The notes under the pieces: generated by a model
Database searches by the model: none
Told to the model about the DNA's origin: nothing
Seen by the model: only the letters and a program-made list of their open reading frames with translations
Assembly (NCBI RefSeq): GCF_017591425.1
Contig: NW_024466307.1
Location: forward strand, 4,789,001 to 4,853,000
Length of the DNA stretch: 64,000 bases
Source: Ochotona curzoniae
Taxonomy: Eukaryota > Chordata > Mammalia > Lagomorpha > Ochotonidae
Direction of reading: 5' to 3'
In this document: positions 22,599-33,718 of the stretch, one piece after another
How positions within the stretch are numbered: position 1 is the stretch's first letter
Layout: each line of letters begins with the position of its first letter
Program-made: the position numbers and the translations under genes

Positions 22599-24900
22599 AT
22601 CCTGTGACAACACTCTTCAGGCTTGATGGTCAAACAACAACCAGAAAGATAAGAAAGTCGCAAGATCAGACCTTAAAATCCCTTGGAATAAAACATTAGA
22701 TGCCTTATTTCAAGTCTTCAGAAACTACATGGAAACCACATGAAAAAAATCACATGCACATTTCAAAACCTGCATATAAAATCAATTCATATGTACTTTC
22801 ATATTGAAGGCAGTGCATAATAATTTTGACCCCCCACGCAGTGTATGGTATAATATATACTTCCCAACAATCTTTAAAAATCTCTCAAGTCATTCTAGTT
22901 AGCAACTTAAATAACCAAATGAAATAAGGTTTGCATTGTTATGCTCTTCTCAACTCCAAAAATGAACTAAATTGATGAAAACAACAAGTATTTTTGAAGC
23001 CATGTATTCATTAACATATTACGAAAATGATTGACAGTGGACATTACATTGTCTCATTTTCCCTCTTGGAACAAATTCTTCCAAGAGTAGATCTCATTTA
23101 CTGCAGGCTTTGATGGACTATCCTATTCCCATGCTTCGGATGAACTTGGATGTCACGTGTCCATTTAGAAAGGTTGATTCCACATAGTCTCCTCTAATTC
23201 ATGACAGGACCATGTGAGAAAGTCTCTGCTTACCAGGAGTATTTTTTAAAAATCTTAAAAATATGATCTGGAAAAGGTCAGTTGCCTTATTAGTTCTCAT
23301 CTTTGATAGCATTTTCTAAGCTTAGGGTTTAATATCAGCCTTGAAATTACTTCACACCTTTGCCATTTGGGAATCTCTTTCAAATCATTGCCAAGTTCCT
23401 AAGCCTTTCCCACACAAACGTGGAGGGGATTTGTTTTTTATGATGCTCCCGCAATTTTACAATGTGACTTTTGCCCCTTCTTTGATTTGTCACTGGAATT
23501 TTTGGCCTAATGAAATCTGTTTTCATTTCTTGTATACCTTCTTTCTTCTGGCATCCCTACTTCAAAAGGACAAGCTCGGCTTTGAGACGGGCCTTCACCT
23601 TTGGGCCATAGTTGCATAAAACAGCAAAACCTATTTTTCAGTCCACCTTGTGTTTAGGTCTAGCAGCCTCTGTGAGAGTCAGTTTCCCTCGTGGGTGAGT
23701 GAAGTTAACAGGCATGGAGGTCAGCGGTGCCTTCTCTGATGGATTAGGTTTCACTGTGACTCCTCTGGCCTCAAATATGGTTGTTCTTTATAAGATTTCT
23801 GAAATGGGTTTCTAAATTAATTTCTGGTCATGAGGGACTCCGGTCACTTTATATTAAATCTCATCATCTTCCTAAAGGAAAACACCTAGTGCATGTTTCC
23901 TACATTTATTCGATGTTTTGTTAAGGTCCATTACTGTTCCCACCAAGAAATCACATTTTTAGACTGCCTTCAGCAGAGGGACGGGCTCCGAGAGTACAGA
24001 GTGCAGCAGGTGTGGGAAACGGGTTCCTGCTACGTGTTCCTGGGAGTGCAACTAAGACTGAAGAGGTTTTTTTGTGTGTGTGTGTCATTTCAATACTCCG
24101 GTAAGTAATAATAGTTTAAAATCCCTACACCAATCATAAATGGACTTATAAATTCACGAATGCACAAATGAACTTTTCTAACACCAATAATCCCGTATCA
24201 GTTAATCAGCAGGATTTTTTTTCCTTTAACATTCCTGAGTAACATGATTGAGATTTTAAGAATCAGCAATATTTCAGAAAGTTTTGAAAATGGAGAAAAC
24301 AAATATTTGGACTCTTCAAATATTTTTCTTTGAAGTTTATAATGTGCCTATAGAATTCACATTTAATAAATGTTGCTTAAATCCAACTTTTCTATGAGTA
24401 CTATTTTCATCATACCGGAGTTCATGTACACCTCAAAATATTTAACATCATTAAATACTCAAAACTGTATGCCAAAGCAAGTATAAGCACTTTTGTGAAT
24501 TTGAGGATGAAAACAGAGAAAACATATTTTTCACATCTTCAACAGCGTGCACTATTTTTGTCACAAAATGCTTTTACACTTACATAAAATACAGCTATAC
24601 GAAGAACTAAATTAGGCTCTAGCCTATAGGCTTTGCTGTGCAATTTAGGGAACCAGAGTTTTATAGCTGACCTTTCCATAGCCTGGAAACGTGTAAAGAA
24701 ACAACGCAATCCAAAAATAGTGTTTGGCATGGATTTGACTTAACACAAAAGACTTTCTAAGAGTCTAAATGCTGAATTTCAGCTTATATATTCTAAAGTT
24801 CATCTAGTACTGGGCAAAAGGGCTAAATCTGCTCTATGTAGCAATAAAATGAAACACTACACCGTTTCGTAAAAGTCAAATGTTAGATGATGACCCTATT
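22599..24900. other. Unassigned DNA
   Basis: No gene recognised. A short (GT)n lies near 24067-24085, and a donor-like CCGGTAAGTA follows at about 24098. The 92-codon frame at 23341-23619 has hydrophobic stretches but no identifiable family. Confidence 0.4.
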
Positions 24901-25900
24901 TTAAGGGACCAACCACTTCATAAGCCATAAAATGGATACAATTGATTATTGATGATGATTTCATTTCTCTTTGGAAATAGACTCCAGTTTATTACCTTAT
25001 GTTAATGTACCAGAGTAAAGCAGGCTTAGGTAATTACGCTGTGAGTATTTTATCTCTGAGTTATTAAACTTGTCTCTGCCTCCCTCCACACTGATGTCAG
25101 AGGTTAATAGCAATGTTCTATTTTATCCAGTGCTTTACTTCACTTAATGCAATGATGCATGGCTTTCATTAAAGCATGAGGCAAAGGAATTGCAGGAAAA
25201 AATTAACATCTAAATTCAGGGAAAAATAACCTTGTAAAACAGAATCCAATAGTGGTAAAAATCTCTGTCAAGTTTAGCTAGGTATACAATGTAGCTGCAA
25301 AATTAAATTTACGTTTTTAAGACATAAAAAGAACATTAAATCATATTACAGCATTTCCAAGGTGATATCTTTACTATTGCTTTCATACACTCATATCTGT
25401 TTAAAAAATAACAAGCAGATAAAATGTCTTATTGCCAACCAATCTAGCTTTTACCATTTAATCAGGTGCATTGCTCTTGAAAATGGTTATTGGCAATGAT
25501 ACTGAATAAAGGACAGTATAATTGGATGGGTGTATTTTTTTCCCATCTTAAATCATCAACCCTTACCTTAACTAATTCTATTTTTATACATGCTGAACAA
25601 ATAAGAGCAGTCATTCTCTGCATCTTAATTCCTTTTTGTAGTTACACATTTAATTTTCAATTTACAGCACTAATTCAACTATCTGACATGTTTGGGAGCT
25701 TCCTTTTCCTTGTAAATTGAGATACAATGAATTTCTGTCTCCAACATCCTCGCCCTTGTGACCCTGATTTGCATTTGTCATGCCTGTGCAGGGTATTTGG
25801 ATAGCTTGTTATCATTGGGGTTCCCCATGAAGTTAAGCCTTAAATGAGTTTTGAACCGATGAATCAGGTGGGAGTGAGATTCTCTGACTCAAGGTTGTCC
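24901..25900. promoter_or_regulatory. Candidate conserved noncoding block
   Basis: This kilobase has no recognisable repeat, no simple sequence and no long open frame. It is dense in homeodomain/POU-type words: TAATTACGCTG near 25032, TTAATGCAATGATGCAT near 25144, TTTAATCAGG near 25457 and a perfect octamer ATTTGCAT at 25767-25774. This is the look of developmental enhancer-type noncoding DNA. It is inference only, since such words also arise by chance in AT-rich DNA. Confidence 0.25.
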
Positions 25901-26495
25901 TCTCACGTATCGACATCCATCCCATGCCCCTTTTTTCAAACTTAATCTCATATACATGATGTCATTCTATATCTTCACCACAATCATTTAAAGTTTACCA
26001 CACTAGTATATCAATTCTGAAGTTAACTTTAGAATCTAAAGAATTCAAAATACGCTTTCCTAATGGTGTGTATTACAATGTTTCTATTGTTAGCTATGAC
26101 AAACAAAGTTGATACCTACGTTTTTTTATAAGTCTTTCCTACAGAATTCCATATTCATTCTTCTTAAAAAAAAAAAACCCCAAAAACTTAGAAATAAAGT
26201 TACTGGATCATAGTATATATCTCCATTTCCCTGAATAAAAGCAGTTTCCTAAAGTGACTGCAGTCTATATTTTTGGCCAGGAAACCATAATGTCTTGGTT
26301 GCTCTTGTCAGCTAAGAGTGCTGTCAGCGTGTGTGCCAAGGTGAGGATAATGGCCGTAACAGGCAGTGCCTGTCCATTAGAGCAGCGTCTATGTCCTCAC
26401 TCTTGCTGAGTGAAGGTGCTGAGATAATGCTGGACATCAGCAAGTCACATGTTGTGCACAGTCTGCTCCCTTGAGCTAGGCACTCCCTGAGCACA
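25901..26495. other. Unassigned DNA
   Basis: No gene recognised. A short A-run lies near 26166-26178. Confidence 0.4.
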
Positions 26496-26592
26496 CACCC
26501 AACAGAGGCACAATGAGGCACTTTAGCACCTTGCCTGTCTCCACACAGAGTCAACCAAAGGACATGGGATTAAGGTTCAAAGCCACCTAAGG
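26496..26592 (+). mobile_element. Probable MIR fragment
   Basis: CAGAGGCACAATGAGGCACT, then CACCTTGCC, CACACAGAG and GGGATTAAGGTTCAAAGCC follow the order of the conserved MIR core (GAGGCTCAGAGAGGTTAAG...GCCCAAGGTCACACAG...GGGATTCGAACCC). MIRs are ancient tRNA-derived SINEs shared across mammals. Confidence 0.5.
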
Positions 26593-27096
26593 TAAGTATT
26601 TTACTGCATCGTGAGGTTATTCTTAAAAACAAAAACTGGAATTTTGTTTCATAGTTTGTGTATTGAATGTGAATAAAACAAAACCTGCCTATAGCAACTG
26701 GCAGCCACTGCAGTGATCTATGCTATTTAATTCTCTATCCTTTGCATTATCTGCACAAATGGCTCCAAACAAAGAAAGATACATTTCTTAATATTAGTTT
26801 GAACACAGCTGTGACTGCAGATCCCATGGCAAGGCCTTCAGGACTTCTCCATACCCATGAACTACAATTTACCAACTTTTTTTTTTTTTGGCAGCCATAA
26901 TACTAAAAATGTATACTATTGTGGATGCAACCTACATGTGTCTTCTTACAGCCAATCTTAAAGCTAATTTATTGACAAACAGAAAAGAGAAATACGGTGG
27001 TCAGTATAATTAGTTCCTGATTTACTCTCTCCTAAATTTAATAACACTAACAAAATACTTGGTCCATATAACTATTGGTAATAAAAATAAATGCTT
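26593..27096. other. Unassigned DNA
   Basis: No recognisable feature. A T-run of about 12 lies at 26878-26890. Confidence 0.4.
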
Positions 27097-27375
27097 AGGG
27101 GCAGGTGCTTGGTGTAGCATCTAAGACACTGCTTGAAACATTACACATACCACACAGCCAAGATCTGGGTCCCAGCTCTCCCCGCAATCCCAGTTTCCTG
27201 CATGTCCTACAAGCTGCAAGGCAGTAGGCGATGAGTCCTACTGCCTGCTACACAAGCCCAGACCAAGTGCCCAGTCGGCCCCTTCCGGCCACTGCAGTGT
27301 CAACAAGTGACTGGCACATCTCTTTCTCTCCGTATGCCTATCTCAGTGTCTGAAATACATAAATGAATAATATAC
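27097..27375 (+). mobile_element. Old CSINE, plus strand
   Basis: Head GGGGCAGGTGCTTGGTGTAG, then CTAAGACACTGCTTG, GCAGTAGGCGATGAGTCC, CCACTGCAGTGTCAACAAGT, TCTCTTTCTCTCCG and a weak A/T tail to 27375. High divergence. Confidence 0.8.
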
Positions 27376-28334
27376 TTTATGGACCACAGAAAAACAGAGA
27401 GCCCATTTAAGATAAAAGACAGCTTGAATAGTCGGAATGCAAAGTAACATTTTAAATATTTTTGACACATCAATTTTGTGCAAAATGCAACCACTATATA
27501 TATATATATATATAATCACAAACAGAACAAATACAACACTAATGATTTCTAGAAATTCAATGTTTTCAAATAAAACCTCTTGAACTGACATGCTGTCTAT
27601 TATATCTTATATACAAAAATCCCATATTAGAAATTAACTATCACTTGAAGATAAAAATAGGAAAAATAACCTATTCTACAATTCTCACTTATGAATAACA
27701 GTGCAGCAAATCAATGCAGGGATAAAGAGGAACTAAGAATATTATAACACTTAAAGTTTTCACTCCAGTACAATATATATCAGTTCTATTTTAGATTACG
27801 ACAAAGGCAGATAATTAGCAGGAGTAAAATTCAGTGGTTCAGGAAGGGAAACATTAAAGTCCAGCAAGTTCAGTCAGACAATTTAAAGTAATGAAATGGT
27901 TCAAACACACTTAAAATAGATTTTTTTAATTTAAAATATGAGCTTTGTGAGGTAAAATTTTCACCTTAAAAACGTGTCCCAAATACTGTTGAAAGGTTTT
28001 AAACAGAATAAGCATATAACTGAACAGTCTGATGATGAGCCTCAGACACTGTGATTCGCACTGTACACACAGACCTCAAACACCAAATAATCCTAACAAG
28101 AGGCTATGTAATTACCGACGAATGCATATTGACGCAGTGTACAAAAACAAACAGAACACCTTGGGATAACGCAAACGGAGACCTGCAAACCAAGCACCTG
28201 TGCCGTGCAGCCCATCTTCTGGTGCTGTGCGACCTAAAGGCTACAGAATTCTTTCACATTTGCCAACAGCCGAAGAAGCACACGAGAAGCTAAGTCACAG
28301 GAGACGAGCACTGTGTGGAATTGGAAGGTCAAGG
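27376..28334. other. Unassigned DNA with (TA)10
   Basis: A (TA)10 tract lies at 27495-27514. From about 28040 to 28330 the sequence is less AT-rich and leads into the hAT-like fragment. It may be part of the same element, but I could not align it. Confidence 0.4.
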
Positions 28335-28492
28335 AGCATGACAGGAGCTTCACTGGACACAGCCGCAACCATACATCTGGCTTTGACTGCGGCACTTGAT
28401 TTAACTTGTTGCAAAAGAGGCCAGATGGCACACAGGGCTGAAAATATTCAGTCTCTGGCCTTTCACGGAAAAAAAAAAAAAAAAAAAAAAAA
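28335..28492 (+). mobile_element. hAT-like DNA transposon fragment with poly(A)
   Basis: TGGACACAGCCGCAACCATA, then GGCTGAAAATATTCAGTC and TCTCTGGCCTTTCACGG follow the end of a widespread mammalian nonautonomous hAT element (...GGAACACAGCC...GAAAATATTTACTATCTGGCCCTTTACAG...AGTTTGC). The terminal A-rich segment has become an uninterrupted 24-A run at 28469-28492, and the expected GTTTGCCGACCC end is missing. The family name is not certain. Confidence 0.55.
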
Positions 28493-28807
28493 CCTCGATG
28501 ACAATATCGGAGATAGCATTAACAAGAGAATATATTTTAAAACAGTAATTCAAACTTTCATTATAAAGCTGGAATAATTCTCATAAATCCTTTCCGTGGT
28601 TGCTTGATTTAATATGAAGCCTGAGTGATCATCAAAGCGGCTGTTACTCAACATAGCACTGACCTGGTTTTAAAACATGACATTTGAGATACAGTAAAAA
28701 TTAGTATGTGGCCAGTACTTAACTGCTTTAGATATTCAGGCACTGATGAGGAATTATTCCTGAAGAACTTTCAGATTCTCTATTTCTCTCCATAAGTTAG
28801 GAGCTAA
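28493..28807. other. Unassigned spacer
   Basis: No recognisable feature. Confidence 0.4.
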
Positions 28808-29012
28808 GAGGCAGAGGTTGTGGCACAGTGGGTAAAGTGACCACCTGTGGCCCTGCGGATGCACTGGGGTAACTAGCTGTACCCACGTGGAACACCTGGA
28901 TGGAGTTACAGCTGGCTCTTGGTTTTGGCCTGACTCAGCCCCAACCACTGGAGAACGAATCAACATACGGAAGGAGTTGCTGTCACTCTGCCTTACAAAT
29001 AAATACATCGAT
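28808..29012 (+). mobile_element. CSINE, shortened body, plus strand
   Basis: Head GAGGCAGAGGTTGTGGCACA, then TGGGTAAAGTGACCACC, GAACACCTGGATGGAGTT, CTCAGCCCCAACCACTGG and a CTCTGCCTTACAAATAAATA tail that runs straight into the (AC)14 microsatellite. Confidence 0.8.

Positions 29013-29040
<28 letters not shown>
29013..29040. repeat. (AC)14 microsatellite at SINE tail
   Basis: 28 bases of pure AC repeat directly follow the SINE A-rich tail. Microsatellites commonly arise from such tails. Confidence 0.95.
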
Positions 29041-29044
<4 letters not shown>

Positions 29045-29199
29045 AAACAAAGGCTCATGGGAATTGGGCAAATCAGTGGTGGCACCTGGAAGGGAGACAG
29101 CATTCAACCTATTTCACTTCTTTATGTGTGATTATAAGAGAATTTCCAAAAGTCCTGTTGACTTCAGACATTTCAATGAGAAGCAGTTCTTTTGCCGTG

Positions 29200-29775
29200 T
29201 CTGTGAGCCCTAGGGTTGGAGGTCCATCTTGGCCCAGGTTGCCTGGCCTGGGTCCATGAGCCCACCTAACAGAACTGGTCCTCCTCAATGTAAAGGATGG
29301 AGTGCTGGACAGCAGACCATGGTGCACATAGAAGACATTGTAAACCATTGGGATCTGCAAAGGACATCTGGTACCATAACAGAGAATGGAGAACAGAACA
29401 TATGGACAACTACCCCAGCCAAACAATGAGAGCAAATATCTGGACGAACAGAGACTCTAAGGTCCACTGTGGCAGCCAATGACATTCCTCATCCACAGAT
29501 CAGCAAAATCAGCAGCATTTCAAAATTATCGCATCCACCTGGGCAGAACCCTCAGAGTGTGTGCCACATTGTGACCCTGGGTTGATACTGAGTGGCCTTT
29601 CCCCATCCTCAGGTACTGGGACGGTTGGGAGGCTAGGGATGGCCTATCTCCTTATCTCCTTCCTGCTCCCAGAAATGAGAAGAAGTATAAAGTTTGGAAA
29701 CACTTCTCCCCAACCCTAGATCCTTCCCACCCTGATCGACTATGTAAACATCATCTAAAATAATAATTTTAAAAA
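29200..29775 (+). mobile_element. Probable retroelement 3' end
   Basis: A compact GC-richer block starting around CCTAGGGTTGGAGGTCCATC runs through CAGAACTGGTCCTCC, GTGCTGGACAGCAGACC, ATATCTGGACGAACAGAGAC and CACTTCTCCCC to an A-rich ending (ATCATCTAAAATAATAATTT). Frames are open on both strands over short distances but no protein family is recognisable. The ordered C-rich text and A-rich end suggest a lagomorph L1 3' UTR or other retroelement 3' part. I recognise the style, not the family. Confidence 0.4.
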
Positions 29776-29795
29776 GCTTTTTTTAATTATATATG

Positions 29796-29990
29796 AGGGT
29801 ACTACAGAAAGTCCATGGGAAAACAAAATTAGCAGTCACTTATTTTGGGCAAAATTTGAAATCAACCATAGTTGTTTTTTTTCTCATATTGCACAAATTT
29901 CAATAGTTACTTAGGCATATGGGAAAGGACAATTTTAAAAAATTCTGTGCCTATACCCAATATTATCAAAATATATTATTTATCTGAGAA
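29796..29990 (+). mobile_element. Possible mariner-type MITE remnant
   Basis: GAGGGTACTACAGAAAGTCC, then ATGGGAAAAC, resembles the terminal inverted repeat GAGGGTACTTCAAAAAGTTC-ATGGAAAA of an old mammalian mariner MITE. The opposite end is not clear. Confidence 0.3.
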
Positions 29991-30002
29991 TCACACACAA
30001 GT

Positions 30003-30318
30003 TGGGGAGTTGGGGGAAGGGAGAGAGCAACACAGAATAAGCTGCCATCCACTGGCTTCCCTGCTGTGACTGGCACTGGGCAGCAGCCAAGGCTGGCACC
30101 TTAGGGACATGAGTCAGATTCCGTGTGTGGATGGGCACAGCCCAGCCACGTCAGCCATCAATGCTGCCTCTCAGGGTCTGTGCCAGCAGGCGGCTGGATT
30201 CAGCAACCAGAACCAGGAAGCATGCAGAGGCACAAGGGACTCTTCACCTGTTAACCTGCTCCTGCCTCACTGAGCAAACACCAGCTCTACAGCTGCGATC
30301 TTAACGCACTGTGAGTTT
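30003..30318 (-). mobile_element. Old CSINE, minus strand
   Basis: Reverse landmarks: GGAGAGAGCAACACAGAATA, GCCATCCACTGGCTTCC, GCAGGCGGCTGGATTCAGC and an end at GCGATCTTAACGCACTGTG (complement of the tRNA-like head). CpG content is relatively high for the window. Confidence 0.75.
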
Positions 30319-31232
30319 CTTGCCTATGTCTGAAGCCATAGCTTCAATCCTGTACTTGTATACACATCACTCGCAAATTTTTTCAAACACCTAAGATATT
30401 TATGTAGGTAAAAGTTTTTGCATTTTTAACATTATTTCTTTTGCAGTATAAGGCTGCAGTAACAAAAGCTGGGAGAGGAGGATGGGCGAAGAGAAAGGTA
30501 GATTTTTTTAATTTCAAAACAAAACACGGGGCTTTTCTTTTACATTGTTTGTAAGGGACAACAGGTGGGCTGCACTTCTAACTCCCTGCACATGGGATCA
30601 CATGACCCAGGCTGAGGGGACAGTCTCAAACAGGAAATGCCACAGTGAAGGCAAGAAGGAAAACACAGCACAGTTGCCGGAAACATATGAAGTAGTTTCC
30701 CGGGGAAACTCCTCACAATTTCCTTATTAAGGTTTTTCATTCACCTTGAATTAATCTATGAATATTCCCAAACAGCAACTTAAGGTTCTCTTGCTCCATG
30801 TGAAGAAATAATCACCCCACATGGTTTAACGATTCAGCCTGTTGAAACTAAGTGATGTGTTCGCAGCATAGAATGAATTCAAGGCCCTCCATCCTTATTG
30901 TTGATGTATTTTCCATACAAGAATTAACTCATCCTTAAAATTTTGATAAGTACTAGCAAACATAAGAATTTTGCATCAGAGTTCAATCTAGGCATGGTGC
31001 ATTTAATCACATTTCTAATTCTTTTGGAGTCAAGTTTGTCAAATTATTGCTAAAAAAAAAACACTTTTTTTATGTTTTCAAATTTAACAGCTTAAACTTA
31101 ATATTGAATTTTGAAAAGTGTATCTTCCCATGGCTATAACCCGTATTATTTCGTTCTTAGTATCAACAATATTCTTTTTTTTTGTTATTCATCTTTACAA
31201 ATGCTTAGGCAGTTTATGAACTTTTAAAAATC
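30319..31232. other. Unassigned DNA
   Basis: No gene recognised. The phrase TTCACCTTGAATTAATCTAT near 30738 parallels TTCACCTTGAATTAATCTGT near 21810, so both may mark the same unnamed repeat. Confidence 0.4.
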
Positions 31233-31247
31233 AAATTTAATTTTTTT

Positions 31248-31572
31248 TAAGATTTTTTATTTTTATTATTTTTTATTGGAAAGGCGGATATACAGAGAGG
31301 AGAGACAGAGAGGAAGATCTTCCGTCCGATGATTCACTCCCCAAGTGAGCCGCAACGGGCCGATACTATGCCGATCCAAAGCCAGGAGCCTCTTCCGGGT
31401 CTCCCACGCGGGTGCAGGGTCCCAAAGCTTTGGGCCGTCCTCGACTGCTTTCCCAGGCCACAGGCAGGGAGCTGGAAGGGAAGCGGGGCTGCCGGGATTA
31501 GAACCGGCGCCCATATGGGATCCTGGGCGTGCAAGGCAAGGACTCAACCACTTGCGCCACCGCGCCAGCCCA
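31248..31572 (-). mobile_element. Young full-length CSINE, minus strand, 15-bp TSD
   Basis: This is the least diverged copy. Its complement has a GGGCTGGCGCGGTGGCGCAA head, an intact B box (CCGGTTCTAATCC, complement at about 31495-31507), GGCCTGGGAAAGCAGTCGAG and CGGAAGATCTTCCTCTCTG. It keeps many CpGs, which decay quickly in old copies. A perfect 15-bp duplication AAATTTAATTTTTTT flanks it (31233-31247 and 31573-31587). Frames of 66-93 codons on both strands are all SINE. Confidence 0.95.
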
Positions 31573-31587
31573 AAATTTAATTTTTTT

Positions 31588-33658
31588 GAATTTTTTTATT
31601 CACTTTTACATTTTTTCTTAATATGATATTATTCTTACTTCTAAGTTGTATCTTTTGTGAATTCTATTTGGTTCTAATGGCCATTTATCCATAAGAAATC
31701 CAACATCTAAATTGGAACCATTTCCACTCCTGCCGAATCCTGACACTTTAAGGCTTATTTACCAAGTGATTGCTTCTGATGTCTTTAAGAGATCAAGTGC
31801 TGCATTTTGACGCCTTCTTTACTCGCTGTAGTGACCTTAGCCATGCAGCTATCAGCTGTTATGGGGTCACGCCTTAAAGTTACATGCTTTATCCCTGCTC
31901 AGTATTTATATGGTGAGACTACGGGCATTATTAATGGTCATTTCAGTATGATAGATTCAAGTTCTTAAAATCTAAAAATGTGAACCTTTAATTTTACATG
32001 TGATTTCTATTATCTGACACAATAAAAGAGATAGGCTTCAGAAAGACATTCATTATAAACATCCCTTCTTGTTATAGCTATTCCACTCAAATGTTTCAGT
32101 TATATCAAAGGATAAGCAAGACATACCATTTGTAGGATTTTGAAAGCCGTGAAATATATTCTAAGAAACTTGATCATTTTCCAGTAACTGAACTAGAGCT
32201 ACCACAGACATTTAATATATCTAATAAAAGTGCAGATAAAATGAAAGCACTACCAAAGTAATATATAACTAGAAACTAACATTTCAATGACTTCTTCAAG
32301 TACTGAATATACCATCAATTGCAGAAAAACGATCTTAACAGCTCATCAGGCAGCTAGAAAAGGGAAATTTCCAAAATAATCTTGTGCATCATTTTCAGGT
32401 ATTAGGCTATTAATAAAATGATAAGCCTTTCCCTGGGTGTAAGAGATCTGGGAAATGATTTATAAAAATAGGGTTATTTAGGTTTCAATGACTTAGAATC
32501 ACCTTTCAGCAGCTCTTTTCTGAGAACATCCTGTAAAATTCATCAATTTAAGGCTTGTCATCATTGCAAATTTTAGGGCTATGTTTTGTGAATTACTAAC
32601 TATATACTCCATATATCTGAGAGAGATACTTTTTAAATAGTAACACATATGTTAAGCATTAATTAAGCATTAATTTAACAAACTCAAGACAAAACATTTA
32701 TGTAAACAACTACATGTCACTTGTTAGCCTAAAATCGAATCATTATAATTACTGTGTAATCTTTTATTGTAACATATATATTTGATGCCATTGCATCTTA
32801 TCTTTTTCTTTTGGCTCAGAATACTTTGCATATTCTAATAAATTCTCCTCCACTGACCCTCTATTCTCCTGCCCCCACCACCACAAAAAAAAAATCAAAG
32901 GAGAAAAATACACACAGAATTATGACCAAAGATTAAACAAAATCCCCATTGTCTTACTATATTTTTATGTATTGTGATTCTCAAATTGGAAGTCGCCTGA
33001 AACTGTATTAGATACATTAATCACCGAATATGAATTACTAAACACGCCATTCACATGATTTCCATGTTTAACAAATTAACCAAAATCATGAGAATTAGAA
33101 TCATCTGGAATCCTATGAAAGTACAGTGCCTGAAATTGATAAACTGGTAAATTTAGGATCTTCAGATGGCTTTAATATCCTAGACCTTAGCTTCTCCCTT
33201 TATCTTACTCTTTACAATTCTCACATTGACTTCTTGATGCTTTTGATGATCCCTTATGTATAATCTCATTCAGCTTTCACTGCAAGTGAATGGGGTATAT
33301 ACTATCGTCCCTGAACTATTCCAGTAATGAATTTTGACGCAGAAAGCACAAATGAACTACACAACATGATTAGCAATGCAGCCTAACTCACCTCACATTC
33401 CAAAACCCATTTCTCTCCTTTGTTTGCTTGTTCTCACTGGTATTTTCAGAACTATACTCAACAGAAGTGGTGACTATGAGTACCCTTCCTCTATCCCAAC
33501 AGCATGGCACTGGCAGAAAAAGAGAGTCCAAAATTAACTTAGGAATACACAGTTACCCAATCTTTGCTGAGAGTGCCACAAATACAAAATAGGGAAAGGA
33601 TGGTATCAATAATAGTTGATGCTGAAAAAAGTGGACATTCACATCTAATATTCATTAG

Positions 33659-33661
<3 letters not shown>
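31588..33661. other. SINE-free unassigned DNA
   Basis: No lagomorph SINE, L1 or gene recognised. A tandem TTAAGCATTAA-type duplication lies near 32652-32676. This opens a 6.9-kb stretch without SINEs. Confidence 0.45.

Positions 33662-33713
<52 letters not shown>
33662..33713. repeat. (CA)26 microsatellite
   Basis: 52 uninterrupted bases of CA repeat. The perfect purity suggests high variability among individuals. Confidence 0.98.

Positions 33714-33718
<5 letters not shown>

Noticed and set aside
28040..28330. Possible mitochondrial DNA insertion
   Set aside because: Composition shift noted, but no tRNA, rRNA or mitochondrial coding text recognised.
28200..28577. 125-codon open frame with a Lys run
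   Set aside because: The Lys run is the 24-A tract and part of the frame lies in a hAT-like element.
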